Source: an uncultured Clostridia bacterium
Lineage (GTDB): Bacteria > Bacillota > Clostridia > Christensenellales > CAG-138
DNA: 56,742 nt
Direction of reading: 5' to 3'
Assembly: GCA_934633695.1 (NCBI GenBank)
Contig: CAKTYT010000011.1
Span: 1 to 56,742 of the forward strand
In this document: positions 25,077-34,084 of the stretch, one piece after another
How positions within the stretch are numbered: the stretch's first letter is position 1
Layout of the letters: each line of letters starts with the position of its first letter
Program-made: the position numbers and the translations under genes
Notes under the pieces: generated by a model
The model's database searches: none
What the model was told of the DNA's origin: nothing
Seen by the model: only the letters and a program-made list of their open reading frames with translations

Positions 25077-25109
25077 ATCCCTACGATGTATGATCGTATG
25101 GGATTTTTA
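25077..25109 (+). terminator. Intrinsic terminator
   Basis: Stem ATCCCTACGAT with a one-base bulge, 5-base loop, then TTTTTAT. It ends the lipoprotein transcript after the gene remnant. Confidence 0.75.
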
Positions 25110-25167
25110 TAGTATTAAATAGGATTCTGATTAAATTGGTGGGCTGAAGTCGAAAAAGTGTTCGATT

Positions 25168-25608
25168 TTAGCGTCTGTTTCTCGTAAATTTCGCAGGCCG
25201 TCCGCAATGCGGACAGTAGGTTTGTTTTTCATGGACACCGTAACCGCTCAATTTGTTGCCGCAGTAGGCACAGTAAAGTGAAGAACTTGAAAATTTTCTC
25301 GGTGCAGGTCGTCCACAGTGATAGCAATAGTTATCGTGATTAGGCCTCCCGCAGTATTCACAGACCCAAGTCGGATCAATAACGGCGGTTTCTGCCTCAG
25401 TTTCATCAGTACACAGTGAAACAATCGAGATAAACAACATCAGTCCGCCCACGACTGCACCGATGAGAAGCACAATATCGAAGAAAACTCCGCTGTCGAT
25501 AATGCTGCCAATAGAATCATACCTGCCCCAAAATGAATACACGGCAAATATGACGATGATGATACCAATCAACAGACAAATGACACCGGAGGACCTGTTA
25601 CCAGACAT
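25168..25608 (-). CDS. Membrane protein with double zinc ribbon
   Basis: 146 residues from the ATG at 25608, with GGAGGG upstream. Two membrane helices (about residues 7-26 and 40-66) are followed by a cytoplasmic tail with four CXXC knuckles: CEYCGRP, CYHCGRP, CAYCGNK and CPHCGRP. These form two zinc ribbons. Such proteins are common in Clostridia and unassigned. It is monocistronic as far as can be seen, in the minus direction after pmbA's promoter-distal terminator. Confidence 0.85.
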   Translation of the reverse strand: MSGNRSSGVICLLIGIIIVIFAVYSFWGRYDSIGSIIDSGVFFDIVLLIGAVVGGLMLFISIVSLCTDETEAETAVIDPTWVCEYCGRPNHDNYCYHCGRPAPRKFSSSSLYCAYCGNKLSGYGVHEKQTYCPHCGRPAKFTRNRR

Positions 25609-25688
25609 AATCCCTCCAAGATGATTTATATGTTTAAGTATAATCCCATTATCGAAATTTGTCAACGTCAATTTTCAAAAAAACAAAA

Positions 25689-25726
25689 ACCGCAGGGGAT
25701 CCATGCCTTGGACCACCCCCTGCGGT
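25689..25726 (-). terminator. Intrinsic terminator of the tldD-tldE operon
   Basis: 10-11-base stem (ACCGCAGGGG with CCCCTGCGGT), followed on the minus strand by TTTTTGTTTTTTT. A strong canonical terminator 16 bases after the tldE stop. Confidence 0.9.
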
Positions 25727-25741
25727 ACAGTTGTTTTATGT

Positions 25742-27073
25742 TTATTTGCCGGAAATAATGAGTTTGCTGATAAGGAGACTGGGGCAGCCGAACCTGCCGC
25801 CGCCGGGCATACCGAATTTAACATCACTGCCGATATTGCATACATCCTTCATGAGTGTAAGGAAGTTGCCCGCGCAGGTTATCTGCTCGACCGAGCGAAT
25901 GATGCTGCCGTTTTCAATGAGCAGTCCCTTCGCAATGAGAGAAAAGTCACCGCTGACAGTGTTTAAACCGGCATGAAGACCGCTGAGCTCAGTAATAACG
26001 AGTCCATTGCCGAGCTCCGCAACGAGCTCATCATAGCTTGCTTCACCTGCGACAACATAGAAATTACTCGGAGCGATGCCGACCGGACCCGCAATGCCCA
26101 TGCGGCCTGCGTTTGAGGTGGACTTCACGCCATCTTTAAGTGCCGTTTTGAGATTATGAAGGTAGCTCTTCAAAACACCTTTTTCAACGACAGTTGTAAC
26201 TACGGAAGGAACGCCTTCATCATCGAATGCACGAGGATTGTCCTTCTCAAACGGATCATCCATAATGGTGATTTTGTCGCTTGCGATCTCTGTATTGAGT
26301 TTGCCTGCGAGGAGCGAAAGACCTTTCTGCACGTTTTCTGCGGAGAACATGCTTGAAAAAGCGGAGAGCAGGTCGCCTGCCGCATCGTTGCGGATAAGTA
26401 CGCGGTACTCACCGGAATCAACAGTGCTTGCATTAAACTGCACGAGAGCATTGTCAACGCTTTCTTTGATCATATCATTATAATTTACAAGCTCACTGCC
26501 AAACTTAAAGCCGTAACCGCTGTGTTCTTCATCGCCTTGGCGGAGAATCGCACCAACAATACCGTAAGCAAGCTTGCTCTCATTGTCGGCACGCAGACCG
26601 AGAGTGTTATGGATATGCGTGGTGGTAACGTCAGTGCCAATGGTGCAGTAGGCCATGCGATTGACTCTTTCATCAAATGCGAGAGCATCGCGTTCCATAC
26701 GCATTGCAAGGCCGACCTTTTCGCTTTCAGACATATCCATTATAGGATTTTCTTTTTCTTCAATTTTGACGTATTCGCATACACCCTGCATGGGGTTAAC
26801 GTCTGTGTTTTCAATAACACGGGCATTGTCGATTGCCTTTTCAACGAGGAATTCGGGATCTTCGAAAATCTCGGTATAAGCATAGCCGTTCTTGCCCTCA
26901 AATGTGACTCGAAGGTTCAGTCCGCTGCCGCTTTCAACGCTGTAACGGTCGAGATCGCCGTTCAGAACGTTGACAGAGAATGAATTGCTTTTACAGCAAT
27001 AAACTTCTGCGGATTCACAGCCCTTCTCAATTGCAAGCCTGAAGCAGGCATCTTTAAACTGTTCAAAAGTCAT
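25742..27073 (-). CDS. tldE: TldE/PmbA subunit of the TldD-TldE protease
   Basis: 443 residues, the family length. It lacks the HExxxH site, as expected for the non-catalytic partner. Family features include SGLNLRVTFEGKNGYAYTE near residue 50, DAAGDLLSAFSSMFSAENVQ in the middle and SGDFSLIAKGLLIENG near the end. It forms a heterodimer with TldD that cuts unfolded or ribosomally made peptides. Its ATG shares a base with the tldD stop (TAATG), so synthesis is coupled. Confidence 0.95.
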   Translation of the reverse strand: MTFEQFKDACFRLAIEKGCESAEVYCCKSNSFSVNVLNGDLDRYSVESGSGLNLRVTFEGKNGYAYTEIFEDPEFLVEKAIDNARVIENTDVNPMQGVCEYVKIEEKENPIMDMSESEKVGLAMRMERDALAFDERVNRMAYCTIGTDVTTTHIHNTLGLRADNESKLAYGIVGAILRQGDEEHSGYGFKFGSELVNYNDMIKESVDNALVQFNASTVDSGEYRVLIRNDAAGDLLSAFSSMFSAENVQKGLSLLAGKLNTEIASDKITIMDDPFEKDNPRAFDDEGVPSVVTTVVEKGVLKSYLHNLKTALKDGVKSTSNAGRMGIAGPVGIAPSNFYVVAGEASYDELVAELGNGLVITELSGLHAGLNTVSGDFSLIAKGLLIENGSIIRSVEQITCAGNFLTLMKDVCNIGSDVKFGMPGGGRFGCPSLLISKLIISGK

Positions 27074-28461
27074 TACAGAGCACCTCCTTTGCCGCCAACG
27101 ACCATTTCACTTATACGAATTCTGGGCTGACCGACGTTTGTCGGAATGCTGCCGGACAGCGAACCGCACATGCCCTGACCCATCCACATGCGTTTGCCGA
27201 TGCGGTCGATTTTGAACAGGACATCCGAACCCTTTCCGATAAGAGTTGCACCGCGAACGGGGCAGAGAATCTTGCCGTTCTTCACCCAATAGCCTTCAGT
27301 TACGGCGAAGTTGAATTCACCTGTGAGAGGCTCAACCGAACCGCCGCCCATCTTTGCAGCAAAAAGACCTTCTGACATTGATGCGATCATTGCTTCTTCA
27401 TCGTCCTTGCCCTCTGCAAAGAAAGTGTTGGTCATGCGGGAAGTGGGGGCATAGGTATAATCCTGCCTTCTGCCGCTGCCCGTAACGGGATGGTTCATTC
27501 TGCGTGAGCCGAGAATATCGACAAGATAGCTCTTGAGGACGCCATTTTCGATGAGGACATTACGCTGAGCGGGATTGCCTTCATCATCAAAATGCATTGA
27601 CCCCCATTCACCCTCCATCGTGCCGTCGTCAACTGCCGTTACAATATCACTTGCAATTTTCTGACCGAGCTTACCGCAGAATACGGAATTGCCTTTGCCG
27701 ACGCTGGTCGCTTCAAGACCATGAACACAGGCTTCGTGGAGAATAACGCCGCCGAAGCCGCCGTCGATAACAACGGGAACGGTGCCTGCCGGGCACTCGG
27801 GTGCATGGAGCATAGTGACTGCAATGCGGGCAGCTGATTCACCGACAGCCGCCGGGTCGATACGCTGATAAGCCTCAAAGCCCATGCCAAGACCCGGGCT
27901 TTCATAACCTGTCTGAGCTTCGCCGTTTGTCATGGCAACTGCCTGGACGAAGATTCTCGTCCTGGGACGCCTGTCCTCTGCCCACACGCCGTTGCTGTTG
28001 CAAACCATAGTGCGATGGTCGCAATCCATGTAGCTTGCAGCAACCTGTGTGATCTCGGCAGAATGTGCTTTCGCAGCTGACGTACCGGTCCTGAGCAGTT
28101 CGATTCGCTTAAGGTTATTTACCTCGCGGAAAGGTATTTTTGGAGAAGTTTTGCCGTCACGGACAGCTGCAAAGCTGACCGATTCAAATTCCTTTATGCC
28201 GTCAATTGCACTTGCAGCGGCACGGGCACAATGCATGAGAGCTTCTTCGCTCGTATCCGCAGTGTAAGCATAAGCACTCTTTGTTCCCTTGAGAACACGA
28301 ACACCTGCACCGACTTTGCGTTCATATCTTGCATCTTCGACAATGCCGTCAACCATACGCAGAGTGTTGCCTTCGGTGTCCTGCATGAAAAGTTCCGAAA
28401 AGTCACCGCCCGACTTGAGTGCTTCGTCGAGTACGGCGTTTGCAATACGTTGTTTAATCAA
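27073..28461 (-). CDS. tldD: TldD metalloprotease subunit
   Basis: 462 residues from a TTG start at 28461, chosen because GGAGG lies 7 bases upstream; the longer reading to 28533 adds a non-family leader. The zinc motif HEACVH (His242, Glu243, His247) lies in GGVILHEACVHGLE. C-terminal GKGSDVLFKIDRIGKRMWMG is typical. TldD-TldE degrades or matures small peptides (antitoxins, RiPP leaders in other bacteria). No RiPP precursor or maturase is visible beside it. A small zinc protein gene lies 68 bases upstream on the same strand. Confidence 0.95.
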   Translation of the reverse strand: MIKQRIANAVLDEALKSGGDFSELFMQDTEGNTLRMVDGIVEDARYERKVGAGVRVLKGTKSAYAYTADTSEEALMHCARAAASAIDGIKEFESVSFAAVRDGKTSPKIPFREVNNLKRIELLRTGTSAAKAHSAEITQVAASYMDCDHRTMVCNSNGVWAEDRRPRTRIFVQAVAMTNGEAQTGYESPGLGMGFEAYQRIDPAAVGESAARIAVTMLHAPECPAGTVPVVIDGGFGGVILHEACVHGLEATSVGKGNSVFCGKLGQKIASDIVTAVDDGTMEGEWGSMHFDDEGNPAQRNVLIENGVLKSYLVDILGSRRMNHPVTGSGRRQDYTYAPTSRMTNTFFAEGKDDEEAMIASMSEGLFAAKMGGGSVEPLTGEFNFAVTEGYWVKNGKILCPVRGATLIGKGSDVLFKIDRIGKRMWMGQGMCGSLSGSIPTNVGQPRIRISEMVVGGKGGAL

Positions 28462-28529
28462 GATAATACCTCCGTCAATGGATTTCAATGCTATTATAAC
28501 ATATTTTTTTGATTTGGCAATGACCAAAT

Positions 28530-28772
28530 TCATCTTTGATACGGGACAAATCCGGCTTTTTTGCCCTCATAGCCGCCGGATGAATAAATTCTGCCGTAGC
28601 AATCGAAACAAAGCTGTCCAGCTCCGTCAACGTAGCAGCTTCTTTCATCGATTGGGGTTGCGTGAAATTCATGACTCCGTCCGCCGCAGACTATGCAGTT
28701 ATCGTATAATACCGAATCCACCGTTGTCCCCCTGTCATTTGAACTGTCGTGATACCTGAATATCTTGTCCAT
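28530..28772 (-). CDS. Small four-cysteine zinc-binding protein
   Basis: 80 residues from the ATG at 28772, with AAAGGA directly and GGAGG further upstream. Two knuckles, CIVCGG and CFDC, are separated by ~30 residues that include SHEFHATP and another cysteine, forming a likely zinc finger. The C-terminus is basic and aromatic (YEGKKAGFVPYQR). It has no membrane segment and belongs to no family I recognise. It probably shares the tldD transcript, so it could be a partner or substrate of TldD-TldE; that is only positional. Confidence 0.7.
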   Translation of the reverse strand: MDKIFRYHDSSNDRGTTVDSVLYDNCIVCGGRSHEFHATPIDERSCYVDGAGQLCFDCYGRIYSSGGYEGKKAGFVPYQR

Positions 28773-28864
28773 TCCTTTAAGCCTCCGAGGTAAAATCTTA
28801 TTCTGCTCACATTGTATGTCTAAAACGGAAAACATATTCACAACATCCGTTTTTCCCAAACAGA

Positions 28865-28893
28865 TTGATACGCCGAGCTGTTTATGGTAAAAT
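28865..28893 (+). promoter_or_regulatory. Sigma-A promoter of the 59-residue membrane protein
   Basis: TTGATA (28865-28870), 17-base spacer, TAAAAT (28888-28893), 39 bases before the ATG at 28933. Confidence 0.75.
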
Positions 28894-28932
28894 TGCGTGT
28901 GGAGGCGTGTATTTGATGAAATGGAGGGTTAA

Positions 28933-29112
28933 ATGAGGAGAATTCATTCTAAACGCAGGAAAATCAACGCAAGAACAATGCACTTTGCCAAGAAGCGTAA
29001 GGATCCGGTCGTTATCCTTCTTGCGGTTTTCATTGTACTTCTCGTGCTTTTTCTGGGCTCTCTTGCCGCACTTGTCCTGCTCAATGTCATCAGCATTCCG
29101 GATTTTCTGTAA
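28933..29112 (+). CDS. Small basic single-span membrane protein
   Basis: 59 residues with a GGAGGG ribosome site 4 bases before the ATG. The first 25 residues are very basic (RRIHSKRRKINAR, KKRK), followed by one long hydrophobic helix (VVILLAVFIVLLVLFLGSLA) and a short tail. The likely topology is N-terminus inside. The good promoter and ribosome site argue that it is real despite its size. The function is unknown. Confidence 0.68.
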   Translation: MRRIHSKRRKINARTMHFAKKRKDPVVILLAVFIVLLVLFLGSLAALVLLNVISIPDFL

Positions 29113-29162
29113 TCTGGCTTTGAATTGTACTTTTTGTGACATGTTAATGCCACATTTAAAAA

Positions 29163-29190
29163 TTGAGATTCGTTTGCTCGATGATATAAT
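29163..29190 (+). promoter_or_regulatory. Sigma-A promoter of the DUF2812-like operon
   Basis: TTGAGA (29163-29168), 16-base spacer, TATAAT (29185-29190), 35 bases before the ATG at 29225. Confidence 0.8.
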
Positions 29191-29224
29191 AGTAGTCAAA
29201 TGATTTTCAGCACGGAGATGGACA

Positions 29225-29884
29225 ATGAAAAAACGTTTTTTAAGAATTCCCAATGCAAGCCTGCCTGAAATTGAACAGGCGAGAATTGAAGCGATGGCAC
29301 GCTCGGGGTATGCCGTGAAGGAGTTCACCGCACGAAACATTTATTTTATTCCTTCGGAGCCGCAGAATTTGCGTGCAAGGATTATTCCTTCCGATATTTC
29401 AGGAAAGACTTACCTGAACTTTGTTGCAAACATGAAAGCTCAGGGGTGGGATTATGCGGCGAATGACGGAGTGGAACATTCTTTGTTCATCACGACCGAT
29501 GCAAATGCACCTGAACCTAATGTCGATATTAATTTGCTCGAAAAAATTTACAAACGCAGGATAAGAAGTCAAACGATCCTTGCACTTATCGGAGTGGTTC
29601 TGATGCTGACCGCTTTCGTTGTCAATTTTACCAGGCTCGGCGGCTTCAACGGCAGCTTCAGGCTCACGCAGGTGCTGTTTTATATCGGCTGGTTTTTGCT
29701 CGACGCACGTTGGGCATTCGCCGCTTGGACTGAATTTCGTAATCTTCGAATTGTCCGTGGACTTGCACAGAAAAGGCATGGCAGCCTTGAGTATGTCATG
29801 CACATACTGCTTGAAGGCGGGGTGATCACGGCTTTTGTAATGAGCTTTGTCGCATACTGCATAAGCGTCAAGGGGAACTTTTGA
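29225..29884 (+). CDS. DUF2812-like membrane protein
   Basis: 219 residues. Residues 1-~105 resemble DUF2812: an EQARIEAMARSGYAVKEF opening, a strand with FIPSEPQNLRARI, and MKAQGWDYAA. Residues ~115-215 hold three or four membrane helices. DUF2812 proteins usually lie beside PadR regulators; none is here. It starts a small operon with a 32-residue membrane peptide and a lysophospholipase, suggesting a membrane-related role. The family call is moderate. Confidence 0.7.
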   Translation: MKKRFLRIPNASLPEIEQARIEAMARSGYAVKEFTARNIYFIPSEPQNLRARIIPSDISGKTYLNFVANMKAQGWDYAANDGVEHSLFITTDANAPEPNVDINLLEKIYKRRIRSQTILALIGVVLMLTAFVVNFTRLGGFNGSFRLTQVLFYIGWFLLDARWAFAAWTEFRNLRIVRGLAQKRHGSLEYVMHILLEGGVITAFVMSFVAYCISVKGNF

Positions 29885-29904
29885 GCGTGAAAGCGTAGAA
29901 AATA

Positions 29905-30003
29905 ATGGATAAGAAAAAAGCTGTCAGAATTATCTGCATAGTGCTCGCAGCGTTGTTCCTGCTGTCCGTTGCCATTGTGCCGATAGTGTACATTTTAGGT
30001 TAA
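29905..30003 (+). CDS. 32-residue membrane peptide
   Basis: The peptide MDKKKAVRIICIVLAALF... is a basic start plus one hydrophobic helix. Its stop is 3 bases before the lysophospholipase ATG and its start 20 bases after the DUF2812-like stop, so it fits neatly in the operon. The ribosome site is weak. It has the general look of short Firmicutes membrane peptides such as Prli42, but no relationship can be claimed. Confidence 0.5.
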   Translation: MDKKKAVRIICIVLAALFLLSVAIVPIVYILG

Positions 30004-30006
30004 TAA

Positions 30007-30951
30007 ATGAGTTTTTCAACCACATACTTTGCCTCCGCCACGGGCGAGGGCGATATCGCCGTACACAAATGGACTCCGCATGGTAAACCTGTAGGGGTCA
30101 TTCAGTTTGTTCACGGCATGAGTGAATATGTCAAAAGATTTGAACCCGTTGCCAATTTCCTTACCGAGAGGGGTTATGTTTTCTGCGGACATGACCATGC
30201 CGGTCACGGCGAGTCGATCCATAAACCCGAAAATAAGGGTTTTTTCGCTGAAGAAAACGGTTGGGACAAATTAATTGCAGATACCATGCAGGTGCATGAA
30301 TCATTGAAGAGTGAGTATCCAAATCTTACCCATGTCCTTTATGGGCATTCAATGGGAAGCCTGATTGCAAGGAGCTGTGCAGGCAGATACGGCGAATGCT
30401 TTGATGCATTTATCTGGGAATCGACGGCCGGTCCGAATCCTTCACTTCCCCTCGGCAAGCTGCTCGCCAAGACAATTGTGTTGCTAAAGGGGAGCCATGC
30501 TCTAAGCAAAACGCTCAATGCCCTTGTCTTCGGTCCTTTCGTTGCAAGTGTCAAAAAAAGGCGGACCACATTTGATTGGCTTTCACACGATCCCGAAGTT
30601 GTCGATGCGTATTTAGGCGATCCGATGTGCGGGTTCAGCTTCCGTGTCGCCGCTTACCTTGACATGTTCCATGGGGTCGGTGAGGTTAATTGCAGAAAAT
30701 GGGCATTGACCGTACCGAATGCTCCCATCTATATTGTGTCCGGCGATGAAGACCCCGTCGGAGATTTCGGCAGGGGCGTCAAAAAGGTCGTAAACATGCT
30801 CCTCCGTGCAGGAAAAACACGCATTGTCTTTCAACTCTACCACGGCGGCAGACATGAATTGCACAATGAAACATTCCGTTCTGATTTTTTGAAGGGCATC
30901 GAGGCGTTTCTCAAGAACGTTGAATTGAGATCGAATTCCGTTTTGCCGTGA
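30007..30951 (+). CDS. Alpha/beta hydrolase, lysophospholipase / monoacylglycerol lipase type
   Basis: 314 residues. The nucleophile elbow is GHSMGS (Ser115). FVHGMSEYVKRF provides the oxyanion region, SGDEDPVGD the acid and GGRHELHNE the histidine. The serine-aquaporin-like cap region fits the MGL/PldB lysophospholipase group. There is no signal peptide, so it is cytoplasmic or membrane-associated, acting on lysophospholipids or monoglycerides. It is the third gene of the operon and is followed by a strong terminator. Confidence 0.9.
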   Translation: MSFSTTYFASATGEGDIAVHKWTPHGKPVGVIQFVHGMSEYVKRFEPVANFLTERGYVFCGHDHAGHGESIHKPENKGFFAEENGWDKLIADTMQVHESLKSEYPNLTHVLYGHSMGSLIARSCAGRYGECFDAFIWESTAGPNPSLPLGKLLAKTIVLLKGSHALSKTLNALVFGPFVASVKKRRTTFDWLSHDPEVVDAYLGDPMCGFSFRVAAYLDMFHGVGEVNCRKWALTVPNAPIYIVSGDEDPVGDFGRGVKKVVNMLLRAGKTRIVFQLYHGGRHELHNETFRSDFLKGIEAFLKNVELRSNSVLP

Positions 30952-30986
30952 TTTTACGAGAACAGAATTTGCATCGTACTTACAAA

Positions 30987-31018
30987 AACCGCCGCGGTTC
31001 AATCATCTCGCGGCGGTT
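30987..31018. terminator. Bidirectional intrinsic terminator
   Basis: 10-base GC-rich perfect stem (AACCGCCGCG and its complement), 12-base loop, and T-runs on both sides. It lies between the converging lysophospholipase and lipoprotein genes. Confidence 0.88.
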
Positions 31019-31047
31019 CTTTTATTTTATCTTTTGTTCAGCCGGCA

Positions 31048-32382
31048 TTACTCTGCCTTATTGACTATTACTGCTCCCTGCATAAGGTCGATTATGAAAT
31101 TGCCGTTCGAATCGACATCCGCAAGTGCAAGCATTGTGTGTCCACACCCGTAAGGAGCGTATCCCTGCTTAGAGAGATTATTCAGCTGTTCCAGTGACAG
31201 GTATCCGTAAAGGAAGGGATAATAGCCTTCCCTGCCCTCGGCCTTTACAACGGCCCAGTTGAGCGGACACCCCGCCTCCGCATAAACCTTTGCGGCAGCC
31301 ATTGCATAAAGTTTTACTGCATCCTCGTCACGATTTACACCGTAATAAACATAGCACTGTACCGCAAACCATGCATCCTTATTTTCGTCAGCGAGAACAT
31401 ATTCTTTTGTTCTCTTATCTGCGAAGCCGGCCGGATAAGTCCACATCTCCTTGTCTTTTCCAAGTCCCGTTTCGGGATCGCCGGCGAGATCGGAAGCCGT
31501 CAGAACCCGTTTCCCTTCGAGATCATATTCGACCATCGGGATCTCACCGAGATACGGTACGTAATGTTCACGGGAATGCTTGGGAATCCGATCGTAATCT
31601 GCCGGACTGCTCTTACTGCATGCAGCTTTGATCTCGGCCCCTGTCACATCCTTGCTGGAGGCAACGACTACATAAACCGGTGGCGTCTCGCTGTCAATCT
31701 CATGTTCAACGAATTCGTTATTTTCGTCTACATCATCGAAGTGTAAGTAGAAGCTCAGCGAATGGAATTTTTCCGGCATCAGAAGGATCTGCTCGGCTGT
31801 CAGCAAGCCCCTGAAGTGAACGGCATACATCGATTTTCCTATCACCTTGGGAAATTCAGTATCGTCCGAACCATCTGCCACTATATCTGAAACCATGTCC
31901 GTTATGTACCACTCAGGTATTATGTAGCCCTCATCCTGCAGAGCCTTGTGCACCCTGATAACATACTCTTTTAAGGGTTGCAGTTCTCTGAGCAGGCTCT
32001 CGTCATTTTCCAATTGACTTTTGCCCAATCCCATTTCAAGATTGACAGCGAAGAGAACGTCGTTGCCAAAGGTCGGTTTTTCAATCGTTTCCTGTTCACT
32101 GTCGTGCGATATATAAATTCCTGCTGCCGTGCCGTACGGAAAGTAGTTATCTGGAAAAAATTCACCAACATAGTCGACGTCGATGATTCTCATCTTGCTG
32201 ACATCGGGAGTAGACTTAACATCCAACGCCGGTTCGGATACCGGCTGACCTCCGATAGCCTCCTGACTTTCCCTCGGAGCCTCTGTCGTGTCAACGGTGC
32301 CGGTGCTGCTGCATCCAATGCCTAAAGCGGCAGAGAGAAGCATTACAAGGCAAAGTGTGACTGAAACCATTCTTTTTTTCAT
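31048..32382 (-). CDS. Secreted lipoprotein of unknown function
   Basis: 444 residues. Signal peptide with lipobox LGIGC (Cys24), a short acidic linker and a globular part without a motif I recognise. The middle alternates strands and acidic helices; the C-terminus has ALADVDSNGNFIIDLMQGAVIV, which looks slightly like a calcium loop but is not a dockerin. It is expected outside the membrane. It has its own consensus-like promoter and a long leader (~100 bases). No paralogue is seen in the window. Confidence 0.82.
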   Translation of the reverse strand: MKKRMVSVTLCLVMLLSAALGIGCSSTGTVDTTEAPRESQEAIGGQPVSEPALDVKSTPDVSKMRIIDVDYVGEFFPDNYFPYGTAAGIYISHDSEQETIEKPTFGNDVLFAVNLEMGLGKSQLENDESLLRELQPLKEYVIRVHKALQDEGYIIPEWYITDMVSDIVADGSDDTEFPKVIGKSMYAVHFRGLLTAEQILLMPEKFHSLSFYLHFDDVDENNEFVEHEIDSETPPVYVVVASSKDVTGAEIKAACSKSSPADYDRIPKHSREHYVPYLGEIPMVEYDLEGKRVLTASDLAGDPETGLGKDKEMWTYPAGFADKRTKEYVLADENKDAWFAVQCYVYYGVNRDEDAVKLYAMAAAKVYAEAGCPLNWAVVKAEGREGYYPFLYGYLSLEQLNNLSKQGYAPYGCGHTMLALADVDSNGNFIIDLMQGAVIVNKAE

Positions 32383-32488
32383 TTTTAAACTCCTTTCTTT
32401 GCCGTGCTTACCACACAGCGATACCTATAACTTGATTTGCTGTCGGCTGTGTTCCGACGCAGAATGAAAAGCATCCGCTTCTAAACCC

Positions 32489-32517
32489 ATTTTAGCATTT
32501 ATTTCCATACGTATCAA
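32489..32517 (-). promoter_or_regulatory. Sigma-A promoter of the lipoprotein gene
   Basis: Minus strand: TTGATA (32517-32512), 17-base spacer, TAAAAT (32494-32489). Confidence 0.82.
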
Positions 32518-32618
32518 CTTTGTTTATAGAATATATTTCTCTTGTATTTAAGCATAGCTTCTCAACATCGTTGTCGATTTCTTTTGCGTCTGAATGCCGG
32601 TTAAACACGAATAAACAG

Positions 32619-32654
32619 AGAACTGCTGCGAAGGCTGATCTTCGCAGCAGTTCT
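32619..32654 (-). terminator. Strong hairpin terminator of the MATE gene
   Basis: 15-base perfect stem (AGAACTGCTGCGAAG and complement) with a 6-base loop, 7 bases after the MATE stop. The T-run on the minus strand is interrupted (CTGTTTATT), so it may be partly leaky. Confidence 0.8.
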
Positions 32655-32660
32655 TTCCGT

Positions 32661-34001
32661 TTAATATCTTTTCAGTTGCTGTTTTTCAAAATTATGGATC
32701 CAGTCTGCTTTAAGATAGTAGAATGTAAAGCAGCAGGAGCTTAGGAACCACGTCAGCGGATATGCCCAAAAGACAACGCGGATGTCGCGGATAAAGTGCA
32801 TGGTTATCGTTATATAAGTTACTCTTATTGCACACCAGCAGATGAGCATAACAAGCATGGGAACGACCGTCTTGCCCGAACCTCGTATTATACCCGCCAT
32901 GCAGTGCGAAAGCGAAAGTAAACAGTAGAACAAGGCTTCAGTCCTCGCTTGACGCACACCGTAAGCAATTACCTCGGGAGATTTATTGAAGAGGGCAACG
33001 AGAGTGGGAGCAAAGCAGATAAAGATTACGCCGATAAGCTCTGCTAAGGCGACGCCGGAAACAAGCCCGAATACCGTACCCTTTTTGACCCTGTCGTATT
33101 GCTTCGCACCGAGGTTTTGGCTTGTAAATGTCGTCAAAGCAACGCTGAAGCTCGTCACGGGGATAAAGGCAAAGCCTTCGAGCTTTGAATATGCCCCGCA
33201 GCCGGCCATTGCATCAGAACCGAAGAGATTGATGTTGGATTGAACGGTCACGTTTGCAATTGCGATAACAGAATTCTGAACGCCCGTGGGCAAACCGGTC
33301 GCAAGCACTTCACGGAGCATTTTCGGGTCTATCCTTATATCTTTAAGGGTTATTCTGTGAACATCGTCAACATGGGTGAGCTTATGAAGGGATATCCCTG
33401 CACTGGTGAGCTGTGCAATCGCCGTTGCAACTGCCGCACCTGCAACGCCCATGTTGAGATACTTTACGAACACAATATCAAGGACAACATTAATTATTGA
33501 AGCAATTATCAGGTAGTAAAGCGGATGTCTGCTGTCTCCCCTCGCCTGGAAGATTCCGTTTAAGGCATTGTACATGACATTGCCGACGGAGCCTGCGAAG
33601 TAGCAGCGAAAATAGAGAATTGAATTCGGCAGAACATCTTCCGGTGTACGGATAAGCCTCAGAATCGACGGCGTAATTGCAATGCCGAGTACCGTCAGAA
33701 AAACACCGGCCAACAGACCGAATGCCGCTGTCGTATGGACGGCAGTGTGAACTTTATCATGCTGCCTTGCACCGACATACCTGCCGATTACAACGCCCGC
33801 ACCGACAAATACGCCGTTTATAAAACCAACGAGCAAAAAAATAAGGTTGCCCGATGAGCTTACGGCTGCAAGAGCCTGCTTACCGAGGACCTGACCCACG
33901 ACCAATGAGTCCACGACATTGTAAAGCTGCTGGAAGAGCTGACCGATAAATATCGGCAAGGCAAACAAAGTTATTTTACTGTAAATCTTACCTTCAGTCA
34001 T
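32661..34001 (-). CDS. MATE-family efflux transporter
   Basis: 446 residues from the ATG at 34001 (GTGAGG 9 bases upstream); the codons further out cover the promoter. About twelve membrane helices occur in two related halves. LMTEGKIYSKI, FQQLYNVVDSLVVGQVLG and NGIFQARGDSRHPLYYLI are typical of the NorM/DinF-type MATE group in Clostridia. It exports organic cations or drugs using a Na+ or H+ gradient; the substrate cannot be read. It is monocistronic. Confidence 0.95.
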   Translation of the reverse strand: MTEGKIYSKITLFALPIFIGQLFQQLYNVVDSLVVGQVLGKQALAAVSSSGNLIFLLVGFINGVFVGAGVVIGRYVGARQHDKVHTAVHTTAAFGLLAGVFLTVLGIAITPSILRLIRTPEDVLPNSILYFRCYFAGSVGNVMYNALNGIFQARGDSRHPLYYLIIASIINVVLDIVFVKYLNMGVAGAAVATAIAQLTSAGISLHKLTHVDDVHRITLKDIRIDPKMLREVLATGLPTGVQNSVIAIANVTVQSNINLFGSDAMAGCGAYSKLEGFAFIPVTSFSVALTTFTSQNLGAKQYDRVKKGTVFGLVSGVALAELIGVIFICFAPTLVALFNKSPEVIAYGVRQARTEALFYCLLSLSHCMAGIIRGSGKTVVPMLVMLICWCAIRVTYITITMHFIRDIRVVFWAYPLTWFLSSCCFTFYYLKADWIHNFEKQQLKRY

Positions 34002-34031
34002 TAAATTCATCCTCACGTCTGTTTTATCGTG

Positions 34032-34060
34032 ATTATATGCCCGTATGCGAAAATTGTCAA
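34032..34060 (-). promoter_or_regulatory. Sigma-A promoter of the MATE gene
   Basis: Minus strand: TTGACA (34060-34055), 17-base spacer, TATAAT (34037-34032): full consensus, lying just after the terminator of the upstream non-coding RNA. Confidence 0.9.
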
Positions 34061-34084
34061 CAGTTGAGCTGTAATATGGAAACA

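Noticed and set aside
31048..32382. Dockerin at the end of the lipoprotein (DVDSNGNFIIDL)
   Set aside because: Only one degenerate loop exists, it is not followed by the usual helix, and the second repeat is absent.
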